Assembly (NCBI GenBank): GCA_963575745.1
Contig: CAUYUJ010018302.1
Location: 17,501 to 81,500, forward strand
Source of the DNA: Prorocentrum cordatum
Lineage: Eukaryota > Sar > Dinophyceae > Prorocentrales > Prorocentraceae
Direction of reading: 5' to 3'
Length of the DNA stretch: 64,000 nt
The translations under genes and the position numbers were made by a program. Below the pieces are notes generated by a model. The model ran no database searches, was not told the origin of the DNA, and worked only from the letters and a program-made list of their open reading frames with translations. Below, piece after piece: positions 43,795 through 54,767 of this stretch (its first letter is position 1; every line of letters begins with the position of its first letter).

Positions 43795-44349
43795 GGTCAG
43801 GGGCCGCTTCTCGGGCGGGCTATTCACTGACGGCTGGGCCATCTTCCCTTACGACCCTCTCCTGGCGATGGCGGACGACGGAGGTCGCATGTTAGCGGCC
43901 TGTTTCAAGCCTGTCCCGTGGGAGGTTGCCCAGTTATCACAGGCGAAGGACGACGAAGAATTTGCCTTCGCCACGTTGCCCCACGTAGCGATAGGCCCCT
44001 TTGAGGCGTGGCCCGACTGCTCTGCAACGCGTGGTTGTGCCACTTGTAGACCACTTGGGCTCGAACTCGGCAGACCCATCTTTGGGGCCGCTTTTTCGCT
44101 GCCTTCGAGGACAGTGTACCCGTTCATAAGACGAAGGCCCACACGACGGTGGCCAATTTGCATTCCAGGCGCACCATGGCTTGGGAGCACAAGGCCACTT
44201 CGGTGGCGGACACCCTGGCCAAACGGGGGGCCGCCCTGCATCCCGACGCCAGCGAAGCCGCCAAGGACTTGGCGGGCCTGGCGCTTTTGGGGGGGGACTT
44301 CGTTCGATGGGCGGGGACCTTAGGTGCGCTTGTGGCGGAGCGTGAGTGA
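43795..44349 (+). pseudogene. LINE RNase H domain remnant
   Basis: The first frame reads GGLFTDGWAIFPYDPLLAMA, KDDEEFAFATL and AWPDCSATRG. A second frame from about 44,110 reads TVANLHSRRTMAWEHKATSV, ADTLAKRGAALHPDASEAAK and ends with a stop at 44,347-44,349. T-D-G, an acidic E, D-C and A-D-x-L-A-K-R-G are the four acidic positions of RNase HI as carried at the C terminus of many protist LINEs. The usual A-G-W after the first motif is replaced by M-A-D-D, and there is at least one frameshift, so it is presumed inactive. Same strand as the RT remnant. Confidence 0.65.
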
Positions 44350-46302
44350 CGCGATGCAGATGGGCCCCCTGAGCGGGCGGCCCAGCGGGGCTGCGCCGCC
44401 TCGCCTCCTGCTCCGCGGCTGCCTGCTCTCACCCGATCGGCTTTATCGCTGCAGGCGCAATCACCCATGGCTAGCAAGCTCGCCCTGCTAGTGCAGCTGT
44501 TCGCGCATGAAGTTCGCGTGGCACGCGTCTTTGGCGCGGCTGGCGGCCTCGCCTGGTTGCGCCAAGGCTGTGCTGCTGCACCTCTCGTAGAGCCTTCGCC
44601 CTGGGCGCGGCCCGCGACCGTCTGCAGCCGCGCAAGGGTGGCAGGGCCGCTTCGGCATGCAAGCACCAGAAGGCGCGAGTGGCCAGTGGTCTGTTCCCCC
44701 GCCGGTTGAGCCACCGTGCGAGGTGGACGTTCGGCCCTTTGGAGACGCCGTCTCCGTCTGATCCAGCCCAGATGCCAACGCTGCGCCGCATGGGAGCCAC
44801 CCAGCGCCGGATCACGGGGCTCGAGCCCCCTCTCCTCGTGCTTACGGCGCACTGCGTTTGACACTTGACCTTCGTGGAGATGAAATAAACCCTGCGCACA
44901 GAGTTTCCAGTAATAGGAGATACGATGGTAACGTCACGAAAATGCAGGAGTCTTTGCTTCCGCATGAAGTCATGTCACGAATATTCCAGCCATCGTAAAT
45001 CGAGCGCAGGCGTTGGCACATGCGCATGGGCCAACGTACGCCCGACATGTCTGTCTGGTATCAGACCGCCAGTTTCTGTGAACACCTGCCTCCACGCTAC
45101 CACCAAGGCCGAAAGCCGACCATTAAGTATGCCGTGGTGGTTCGTAGTTATCGTAGATTGCCATGTTGACGATGAGTAGCACATGAGAATTGCTTCTCAT
45201 CGTAACAGAAGGTTGCAGTGGTAGGACAGATGGTTAACTATCCATTATGATAGGGCCCTATTTCAAAGCAGATCCGTGCTTCTCCCACGGTTGCGGCATT
45301 ACTCCTGGCTGCTGGTCCGCGTCCTAAGTTTTGTCATAGGTGCGCGTGCACGCGTTGCTCCAATGGGTCCGACGCGTGGAATTGTTATCCGCGCGTCCGT
45401 TCGCTGGGTGCGAATGGATGTTCAGGCGGTGCTGGAGGTGGTTCTCCCGCAGCGGGTTGTATCCTAGATGCCCGTCGTGTCCAGCCTCGGGCGTCGCGCA
45501 GCCTCCCCGCGCGTTCTACTCAGCTCGAGTAGTCCCGGTAACCGTGGGCGCCATCGCTATTCCTCCCAGTCACCGCATTGAAACGGTCAAAGCACTGCGC
45601 AATCCTCCGTTTGTTTTAAATGTTTTCCGCATGTTTTCCCGAATGGTCTCTCACATAGTCTTCCGCATGATATCCCGCATGACATGTCGTTTTTGTCATA
45701 CTGCCTCTCCCGCATGGTATTCCGCATGTTCTTCTAAATGGCACCATGCTTTATAGCATGATTCGTAGTGCCATCTCCGAACTGTAAGCATAGAACCCTG
45801 CACGTCTGTTGAGTTTGATGAAAGGGAAGAGGGCACATGAGAGGCTAAGCTGATTGGCACAGAGGGCATGGGGGCCCAAAGATGTAGAAACCTTTCTAGC
45901 ACCATCCGCAGAGCTGGCAGCGTTCCGGATGACCCGTTCGTGCCAGTGCGCGGGCACGAAATGGATTACTGGGCAGGATTCATCAAGCAAGGCAGACGGC
46001 CACGCGATTGACCAGCGCGGAGTGAGCGGCTGTCGAATTTGACGAGACTGCCGCCCCAGGCGCAGCGCTATTGACAGCTCTCTGCTTGAGCGCCAGCGGG
46101 GCCGGGAGCACTGTCAGACCGTGGCTGGGCCTGGGCGCTCGAAGCCGCAGCGGACGGGATAGCGCCCATTTGCGCGCGCGGCGTGGGGATGCCGGAGGGC
46201 TGCGAGAGGCTCGCAGCGCCAGTCCCTTTGGCCGGTTGCCTCCCGCGGGCGCCCCCTGGTCTCAGGGCCGGGTCCGACGGACCTGGGAGCTTTCTGGAGC
46301 GA
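44350..46302. other. Intronic spacer
   Basis: About 1.95 kb. 44,350-44,870 is GC-rich and probably 3' LINE sequence. 44,870-46,070 is unique, with GCATGNTNTCCCGCATG-like words at 45,625-45,730. No supported gene. Confidence 0.4.
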
Positions 46303-46457
46303 CGGGAGGAGGAGGAGGAGGAGGAGGAGGAGGAGGAGGAGGAGGAGGAGGAGAAGGAGAAGGAGGAAGAGGAGGAGGAGGAGGAGGAGGAGGAAGAAGA
46401 GAAAGAGGAGGAGGAGGAGGAGGAAGCAGAAGAGGAGGAGGAGGAGGAGGAAGAGAA
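46303..46457. repeat. (GGA)n purine tract
   Basis: About 155 bp of GGA/GAA triplets. Artefactual Glu frames. Confidence 0.95.
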
Positions 46458-47915
46458 GGGGCCCGCACCCATGGGAGGCAGGGATTCGCTGGCGCGGGAC
46501 CCGCTGCGGCTGGGGGCCGCGACGCCCAGGGGGCAGAGACCAGGGGAGCGGCGCGCACCCCACGCAGATCGACGCGGATTGCCTGTCGGCCATTCGTTGG
46601 CGAGAGACTGGGCGAGGTCGGTTCGCTCCTCGATGGGCAGCAGACCGCCAGTTCGCGAGGCGCCCAGACTCCCATCCCGCGACCACTGCGCGTGCCAGCT
46701 TGGGATCGAGGGGCCAGGGGTCTCTGCGCTGGAAGGGGGTGCCCCTGGCGGCTACCTACCCGAGGAACTGCCACAGACTGGGTCGTCCCGCGTCCCGCGG
46801 TGCGTAAACGCTCAGGCACGTCTTCACTAGGGAGGCAGCACGGGGTTCGTACCCCTGGGGTTGCCCTTCAGCGGGGACAGCGAACGCGGGTGGCGGGTGA
46901 CATTTGTCCCGCAGCCGTAGGCCTGCCTCAGGAAAACGAGCTGGTCGCAAGTGCAGCGCGACGATCTGCGCGTGGGATCGTCAGCGCTTGGAGGTAGTCG
47001 CACCAGAAACCGGCTTGCTGAAAGCCGAGTTGAACGGAGGCGTGCACGATGTTGGCATTAATTTGACGCGCGTCTGCGCAAAGTCGGCGAATGGGGCAGG
47101 CTGTGGCGGGGCGGCGTCGTCGGCGTCGGCGTTGTCGGCCTTGGCGCGGCGCCCGGAAGCGGCAAGTTCATTGCCAGAGGTTTGCGGGCGAGCTTGGCCG
47201 GCAGGGTCGGCCGACGACACTGACGCGGCCTTTGGAGTTCGCCGCTCGAGACTCCGACCTCGGCCCGCTCGAGGGGTGGAATGGGACCTCCGAGGCTGCC
47301 TCATTCTGGGGGTTGCCCGCACCAGAGGCTTCCTTGGAGGCCGGGGCGTCGTCGTCAGACTCGCACTCGGCCTCGCCCGTGAGCGCGTCGACGGGAGGTG
47401 CAAGAGACGGGCGGGGCCCGGGCTCCTTGGGAGTGCGCCTGCCGGCACAGCCTGGGCATCCACGGCGAACCAGGCGCGCCCCGCCGCCACTGGCCCCGGG
47501 GCAGATTCGGGGGGCGTAGACGACCGGGAATCCAGAGCCGTCCCGCGGGCGCCGCGGCCAGCGGAGGCCGCCCGAGAGGCCGATGGAGATTTCGGAGCCG
47601 GACCGAGCGCCTCGGAGCCCGGAGCTGCGACTGCTGGCAGGGGCGGCTCTGCGACCGCCATTGTCGGCGGATGTGGCCCAGGGGGGGGGGCGGCCGGCCC
47701 GGCCCCGCGGACGGCCGCGGGCGCGCCAACATTGGCAGAAGCGGCTTGCCGAGCGCCCTCCGCGGCGCCGTGGAAGCCCCTCGCGTCTTTGGCGCCCAAG
47801 CGCGCGTCGCCCCCGCCCGGCGGCGACCGGTTGCGCCAAAGAAAGACCTTGCGCGGTGTCGCAGCGTCTTGGGCAGGGAACTCCGCGTTGCCCCAAGCCT
47901 GAAGCACGCCTCTCG
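46458..47915. other. GC-rich region with long open frames, unassigned
   Basis: At least three frames stay open for 200-330 codons here on opposite strands (for example minus 47,949-46,981 and plus 46,904-47,902), which is expected from extreme GC. They are Ala/Pro/Arg-rich and show no domain. One could be a LINE ORF1-type region, but I cannot choose between strands. Confidence 0.25.
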
Positions 47916-48019
47916 CGCCACACACACACACACAAAGATACACACACACTCATGTTTGAGCGTCGCGGCCTTGCGCGCAGGGCGGAAAAAGTCTGGACAG
48001 CAATCGCGCGCGCGCACGG

Positions 48020-48050
<31 letters not shown>

Positions 48051-48255
48051 ACGCGCGCGTTCACACACTTTCTGTGTCGGGGGCTGGGCAGAGATTACTG
48101 CTCCGGCGATATGGCATTAGTGGGGCGCACAACATGCAATTGTGCCGCAGTGCACGAGCGAAGAGGAAGGAAGCCCGGCTCAGGCGGGAAGAGAGGAAGC
48201 CGGGCCCACTCAGGAGTGACACACACACACACACACACACGCACGCAAGCACGCA
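47916..48255. repeat. (AC)n tracts with the GCGTCGCGGCC module
   Basis: AC tracts at 47,920-47,950, 48,019-48,050 and 48,215-48,250. Between the first two lies GCGTCGCGGCCTTGCGCGCA then GGGCGGAAAAAGTC, matching 940-990 near the window start. Confidence 0.8.
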
Positions 48256-48276
48256 CGCATTTCCACCACGCGCTTC

Positions 48277-48548
48277 ATGCCACCACCCCTAGGGAGCTCC
48301 ACCGAAAGCCTTAGCGGCAGGGTCTGCATGGCGGTGCCACATCATGCCGGCACATTGCCCACACGCTTCGTAGCCCCATACGGAGCTCTACCAAACGCCC
48401 CAGCGGCAGGGTCCGCATTGCGGCACCGTGCCCATTTCGGCATGCCTCTGACACGCTTCGAGTTCGCATGAAAAGCTCCATCAGACGCCCCAGTGGCAGC
48501 GTCCGCATGGCGGCGCCGCACAATTTTCGACACGCGCGTGGACGATGT
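48277..48548. repeat. S90 family, three units
   Basis: GGGAGCTCCACCGAAAGCC, GGCAGGGTCTGCATGGCGG and CCCACACGCTTCGTAGCCCC recur at about 90-bp spacing three times with decay, in the same order as the 37-kb array. Confidence 0.85.
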
Positions 48549-49145
48549 CCCGAAATAACGCACGCTAGCGGTTTGAATGTTCGGAAATCCGCCCCTGCAA
48601 AATTCACGAATGAGATGGCCTTCTCTTGTTCACATCGATGCCAAGGTCCCTTCTCATGGGAGATTGCGCGAACACAGCGCAACACGACGCCGGGACGGAA
48701 AAAAATCTTGCGCAATCAGTCGGTGACAAGTGTGAGATATCTCATTCGATATGTATACCTTTTAAAACCAAGCGTTTCATGTATATCCGCTCATTGATAT
48801 GACGCGACGCTGCTTGTTTTATTGAAAGCATGTGTTGTACCACATCGAACACCTGGATTTCTGCAACGTACCACGCTTCTTTTTGTACTACTCTTCCTAT
48901 GTATTGAAACTTCTCAATTTTCGGCGTTCCGCAAAAGACTTTCGCACAACATCTGTCGTTACAAGATTGCTTCATTCTGCACCCGTCGGAACATCGAATT
49001 AACATGACCGTTTTTGGATTTGGCCCTCGTGCTCCTGACATTTCTTCATGGCGCCGCCGCCAGTTGCGAGTTTCAAAAAAAACAGATAAAGCTGTGTTGA
49101 GGTCCCGATCACTGCGCCGGAGTGGCTTTTCATTGCGTTATGCAG
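48549..49145. other. Intron end before the TM10 exon
   Basis: About 600 bp of low-GC unique sequence, no repeat or gene seen. It ends TTGCGTTATGCAG. Confidence 0.5.
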
Positions 49146-49261
49146 TTGGGACCGTTCGTGTATAACCTTCTGTCTGATATGTTATCTCTTCCGACGACGT
49201 GCCTCTGCTTCCATCTAGGCTGCAACAGCTCGGTCGTGATCTTGCGGTTCGTTAAATGCAG
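49146..49261 (+). CDS. MFS transporter gene, TM10 exon
   Basis: Acceptor TTATGCAG|TTG, donor AAATGCAG|GTCGGG (GT). It reads LGPFVYNLLSDMLSLPTTCL, CFHLGCNSSVVILRFVKC and two more bases. L-G-P-x-x-x-x-L-x-S-D at the start corresponds to the G-P-x-x-W-x-x-x-S-E motif of helix 10 in sugar porters, with Asp for Glu. P-T-T-C then stands where P-x-x-x-R normally is, so the conserved Arg of loop 10-11 is absent. The exon ends in phase 2. No exon for helices 11-12 was found downstream; it may be beyond the window, inside the assembly gap, or lost. Confidence 0.7.
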
Positions 49262-49802
49262 GTCGGGGATGGACAGACCTCCCTTTAGTAAGACGTGCTT
49301 TAGTGAAAACGACCTCGGGCCCAAACCTGGCGGGCGCAAGCCTGGAAAATAACGGCCGCGGCGCCCTCTCGAGAACCGAAAACGGACAATTCACGAACCG
49401 ACGTGTCACTGTTAGGAGGTCTGTCCACCCCCGAGCAGGGGCAACTCTCTCTCCCCGCCTTTCTCTTGCCACCCACGCTTTGCCCCTTCCCCGCCATCTC
49501 TTCTCTTCGCAACGTTGAATTCTGAAATACACGCGAGTTATTTACCCCGTTCTTTGTTTGTTCTTGTATTGAACGAAGACGCATTTACCAGTATGAGTTA
49601 CAATCGTTCGTTTTGAACCGTCATGATGTGCTCTTGTCGCCGATGAGATCAATGAGGAACGCTTTCCAAAAAAATGGAAACAAAGAGAATACACTGCCAA
49701 TCATAACAAACTTAAGCATTGCAAGAAAAGCGAATCACATTATTGAATAGCTTATGAACCTGCAAGTCACACAACCGCATTAACAACGCCAAACAGTTGT
49801 TA
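49262..49802. other. Low-GC spacer, no gene
   Basis: About 540 bp, AT-richer than average with several A-runs. Nothing recognised. It ends at the P-motif that precedes the helicase frame. Confidence 0.45.
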
Positions 49803-51554
49803 ACGCTTCGCGTATCCCCACCAGCCAGAGGTGGACGAAGCCATTGGACAGGTTGTTCAGCGTGCCAGGGACCTACCATCGCAGACGGCCTTCGAGGAAG
49901 GCGCCAAGCGACACTGCCTCAACCGCGACGCCACAAGGGCCTTCACTGCCTCCACCCTACACCACGTAACAATCGTACACGGACCCCCCGGCACTGGCAA
50001 AACAATCTTCTCGGCTGCCACCATGGACACATGGTCTAACGCGCTCTCTAACGCGCTTTCCCCTGGGCTGTCAGTCGCCGTGGCAGCAGGCTCCAACACG
50101 GCCGCAGATCAGCCGGCACTTGCTTTAATCGGTGCGCACAATGCCAACAAGTTGGGCCCCCTCTCAGGGTTCCCGGCCAGGTGCGTGCGTCCCGCCAAAG
50201 ACTTCAAAGTAGCCAAGGTGTTGGCAGGGCTTACCCCCAGAGGACACTACCACACAGCCCACGGCAGGTTCCCATACGGAGGCGGATCACCCTCCAAAGA
50301 TTTTCCGCATTCAGGAGCCAGCTGCTCAAGGATGCGAAGACAGTCATCGCCACACATGAATCTGCGGAAGCACTAAAGAAGGCCGCCCCGGTCGCCCTGC
50401 TCATCATAGATGAGGCAGGGCAGGCGCACGAGCTAATGGCCGCCATGTCCCTGGACAGCGTCATCCGCTCCGGGGGACACCCAGTGTTGGTGGGCGACCC
50501 CAAGCAGCTCCCCCCCACAGTCATCTCCAGGAAGGCAGCGGATCAAGGGCTATGCCTCTCCATCTTCGACCGTTTCCACCAGGCCTTGGGGGAGGACCAG
50601 TCCGCCGTGGTACAGCTCAGCCTCTGCTACCGTATGCACCCCCTGCTGCTGGCCTGGCCGAACTGGGTCTTCTACAATAACACAATGCACTCCAGCCTAA
50701 CCGACCCTTTGTCGCAGAGATCTCTGATCGAGGGGCTTCCATGGCGAGACTTCCAGCCCTGGAGCGACACCAGAGTCGTAGACCTAGCAAGGGCAGCGGG
50801 CACCACCAGCGACGACATGGAGCAGATGTTGCGCTGCCTCGAACCAGGAAACCAGCACAAAGAGGAGCGGCACCGCTTCCTACTGGTGGACAACCCCTCT
50901 TTTGAGGCCACATCGAGACTACACGCAGGATACGCCAACCTACCGGAGGCAGCGCAGACGGTGGACATCGTACGGGCCTTCTTCCCTGCCATGCAAAAGG
51001 GGACCACAGTGCGGGCAGTCGTCGGCCACCAGCTGCAGTGCGCCATCCTGGAGAACGGATAGCCCCAAAGCGTACGCAGCGTCAGCGGCACCCTCAGGCA
51101 GTCCAAGACCAAAGGCAAAGGGAAAGGGAAAGACGGAACAGCCCCGGGCAAGGACCCCACAACCCACCCCCCAGAGCGCTCCACCGACACCAGCGACCAC
51201 GCCAGCGTCTTCGTGCAGCGGAGCCCAGAGCTCACCGACATCTCCCTGAGGTTCCCTGGCTTGCGGCGCATCGCTGAAGAGCAACTTGCGAGCGGCAAGC
51301 TCACCGTCTCAACCACTGACTCCAGCTAGGGCAGCTAAGCCGACCTGGTCATCTTCCTGACAACCAGGTCCAACTGTTGGCACGACTGGGGCTTCATGGA
51401 CAATTCCAACACAGTAAACGTGGCAATCACCCGCGCCACCCGCAACGTGGTCATCATCGGTGACGGGAGGATGTTCGGCGCCGCCACAGGGTCGCGCCTC
51501 CGGGGGCTCTCTGGGCATGGAAGATTCGCCAAACTGTGGGTACGTTTCTCATAA
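49803..51554 (+). pseudogene. SF1 (UPF1/DNA2-like) helicase frame, broken
   Basis: The frame starts after the P-motif. HHVTIVHGPPGTGKTIFSAA carries Walker A (GPPGTGKT, 49,981-50,004). The reading shifts frame near 50,290, then LLIIDEAGQAHELM (Walker B, D-E-A-G), VLVGDPKQLPPT (50,492-50,515), LSLCYRMHP and, after a low-complexity linker, NTVNVAITRATRNVVIIGD (about 51,412-51,470) follow in the order of SF1B helicases. In-frame stops lie at 51,060 (TAG), 51,327 (TAG), 51,336 (TAA) and 51,552 (TAA). Two of them sit inside motif V, in D-S-S-stop-G-S-stop-A-D-L-V-I, where relatives have Gln and Glu. No introns are visible. Nucleic-acid unwinding is the family role; this copy looks inactive unless the breaks are sequencing errors. 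Confidence 0.75.
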
Positions 51555-54500
51555 GCGGGAGACATGGACGGCTGGTGGACACTCACGGTCGACGAAAGAT
51601 TCGACCCCATCCGGGACCTCACCACATGGATCCCCGAGTCGCCCTCACACACAGGAGACGAGGTCACCCAAGGGCTCGACAATGCGATCTTGAAAGCTCG
51701 TGCCTCCATGGAAAAGAACTTCGAAGATAGGATAGCAGCACCACTCGATCTGGAGCTCTCATGGAGCAGCCTCGGTGACGCCATCCGCAGCAGCCTGCAG
51801 AGGCTTGTCGAGGACCCCGCCATGGGGGTTGTACTATACACCGTCTCAGGGCTTCACCCCCACCAGTACCCCATAGCCGACACACCAAGGCAGCCCGGCC
51901 TGCTCGACCGCAAGGCATGGAGCCATCCAGGGTTCTGCTGCGACGTCGAACTGGGCACTGACGCAAGCAATCTTGTCTACAACCTAACGTGGGCCGCTCT
52001 GGTCTGGTTTCTCGGACCGGGCACCCCCTGGGCCAACTCGCACTTGGCGGTCCTTGATGCGTCGCCCCCCCCCGGCCCAATGCGAAGGGCGTCAGCCACC
52101 GCCCGAAGGGCGCCAGCCGCTGCACCCCCCCTGACGTTCTACAGCAGCTTCCAGAGGCATGGAGCCAAGAGACTGGGAGATGCAGACGGCGCCGCGCACA
52201 CCCAGGGATGCAGCACCTGAAGTCCCTCCTCCGCCCAGGACAAGCCAACTCGGAGCTAAGGCGTTCCCTCCTCAGCAGCGAGGGGCTCCCCCTGGACACC
52301 CCCACGCTCAGAGTCCTCCTAGTGGTTATGATGCTCCAACTGCGCGAGCCGCGAGCGACGCTTTGGCCCTTCCCGCATCCAGAGGCCACCGGGGACATCA
52401 TCGAAGCAGCCATGGGCACCTGCTACCCCTGGCAGAGTGTCCACAAAGAGTACAGAATCAAGTTCGCGGGCGCCTGGGGCTTCGACCTGAGTGACCTCTC
52501 ATCCCTCCACGGGAAGATGGAGGACACTATCAAGCAGATCAGCACGCTCGCCACCTATGCCCACCACCACCAGGTCGCAACCAATCACGGGTGCCCAACC
52601 ACGCTCACAAGCTGTCCGACGGGAGATTCGGGCCAGACTCGCACCGCTCGAACACCTACTCCGCCAAGTGCGACACCTACCCCGCGGGGTCGCCCCTGCT
52701 CGCGCGGTCGGCAACCAGCCCCGCCCTTGGCTGCTTCATGTGGAACCCGAAGCCAGGAGCTCCGTGTAACACCGAGACAGGGCTACCGCCATGGGACACT
52801 ATGCCCACGCTCTGGACCCAGCAGCAGTGGAACGTAGGGCGGGCCTGCAGGCGGTGCCTCATCCACATTTGGAACGCGGCGCCCGGCACGCTCGACCGCA
52901 TCCTGGACCAGCACTCTTCCAGCGCATGCCCCACCGCACCAGCCAAGCGCGCAGCGGCAGCAGAAGTGCAAACGGAAAGCCACGATATCAGCGTCTACCT
53001 CTCCCCAGCTGGCGTCAATGCAGCTGCCAAGGGCACGTACTCAGGGCAAACAGCCACCGGGGACGAGCTTACCCCCAGCGGCATGGAGCACGACAGCGGA
53101 GTAGGGGGAAGTAGCGAGCCAGAGAAGGCTGCACGCGAGATCAAATCCTTGTTCCCCGACGTCGCCCCGCCAGAGGGCCCCGCTCTACCAACCCACTCCA
53201 CCTCCAGGCTCACCGGGGTGGAATCCGACGGCCCCATACGCTCCTTGGTGAAGTGCCTGCTTGAATGGAACCACTCCGTCTACAAATGTTGGGCCGATTT
53301 CGCGCTGCAACACGGTGAGGGGATCTCGGGGGACAAGACCGATGAGGGATCGTGGCCCCCTGAACGTCTGCTCCCTTTCCTGGACATTATCTACGGGGAA
53401 ACGATCCCGAGCAACTGCCACCCCCCCAACATCCCACGGGACGGGCAGCGGGCCGCAGTGGCACGAGTGGTTCACCACCTAACAAAGTCCAACGGGAAGT
53501 ACGAGGACACGCGGTGCAGCTACGCTGCCATCCTGACCGAGCAGAGAGGACAGCGCCCCATCCGCCAGCGGATCAGCACACTGTTGACATCCGCGCCGCC
53601 CTTGCCTACGGAACCATCAGCGCACTGGCCCACCGAGACCCGCGCGAGGCAGACACAGGCCCCACAGCGGCGGCCAAATCCCCAGCAGCAACCTGGCTGA
53701 ACAGAGCAGGCGAAGCCGTTGACCCCCCCCCCCAACAGACAGCCACGGACCTGTGCAGGAGGACACCACTAACTACGCTCCCAGAGCAAACCCCCGCGCT
53801 ACAGGAGCAGACGGGGGGGGCGGCCCTCCGACGGAAGGGAGAGGCCCACCCAATCAGGCAGGCAGAAACGAAGGCGAACCGGAGGGGATCGACTGGGACG
53901 GAGATAAGAAAAGCGAGTCAGACACAGTCAAGGATTCGAGCCCGGCGGTCAGCCCAACCCCTGTGGCGGACGATGGAGAGGAGGAGGGCATTGACCCCCT
54001 CAACCTCTTCAAGGACCCACCCAGCAGGCCCGATGCCTGGACCCCATTCAAGCGGATCGTAGATCGGGACGCCATCCGCGAAGTCAGGAGGGCGAGAGAC
54101 AGCCCACAAAGAGCAAGCAGCTCAACCCGGAGCATCAACGGCGCCAGGGACGACCGCGCCCTCAGCCGCGCGACCGGGGACAAGGGCCGCCGACGGCCCG
54201 TGTGGGAGGACACCAAGGACGGAGAAGGCCGCGCCACCAAATCTCCAAGAGGCGACCCCGCGCGAGTGGAGATCCACGAGGCGCCCTGGAAGGACATAAG
54301 GACCACGCAGGCGCCCCGCGAAGACCCCTACGACCCCATGGGAGGCACCCGCATGCACATGTGCCCCGCTGCAGCTGCAGACGTTGCGAGGAAGGAACCC
54401 GTGCAGGATAAGATAATACGCCTGCAAAGGACGCTGGGGGGGAGCGCTCAATGGAATTTGGGCCGCATGGGTGAAGAGGGCTGCCCTGAGGCAGGAGCTC

Positions 54501-54767
54501 AGCGGAAGCCAAAAGCACGACCCTAAACTGAACACAGTCCAGTCGTGCAGCGAGTTCCTCCAGGCATGGAATGTCGCAGGGTACGACGCCTACAAGATGG
54601 ACAGTGAGCTAGGGCTCAGCGTCCACTGGCCTTCTGTCAAAGACAAGCACATGAAGCTCATGCACCGCGACTCCCGAGCGCACGCTCAACACGATCACGA
54701 CAGCAACAGTAGACCCCCCCGCATGGACAGCAGAGGGCAGAACAGCCACCGCTACAGCCGCGCATGA
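51555..54767 (+). pseudogene. C-terminal extension of the helicase frame, unknown, frame-broken
   Basis: Coding-like sequence continues in the same strand after the helicase core. Frame 51,555-52,218 begins DMDGWWTLTVDERFDPIRDL. It is followed by a shifted frame at about 52,208-52,600 (GDIIEAAMGTCYPWQSVHKE), another at 52,600-53,570 (DISVYLSPAGVNAAAKGTYS, RSLVKCLLEWNHSVYKCWAD), and further shifts to a frame ending with SVHWPSVKDKHMKLMHRDS and a stop at 54,765. Protein-like composition with few stops in the tracked frame supports a once-continuous product of well over 1,500 residues with the helicase. I recognise no domain. It could be a dinoflagellate-specific helicase tail or a mobile-element protein. 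Confidence 0.45.

Noticed and set aside
46458-47949. Open frames of 200-330 codons on both strands
   Set aside because: Extreme GC removes stop codons in all frames, several overlap on opposite strands, and no domain or splice logic favours one.
51060-51554. Reassigned stop codons in a variant genetic code
   Set aside because: The transporter exons contain no in-frame TAA or TAG and the same helicase frame also has several frameshifts, so decay or sequence error is the simpler reading. The coincidence is kept as a finding to test.
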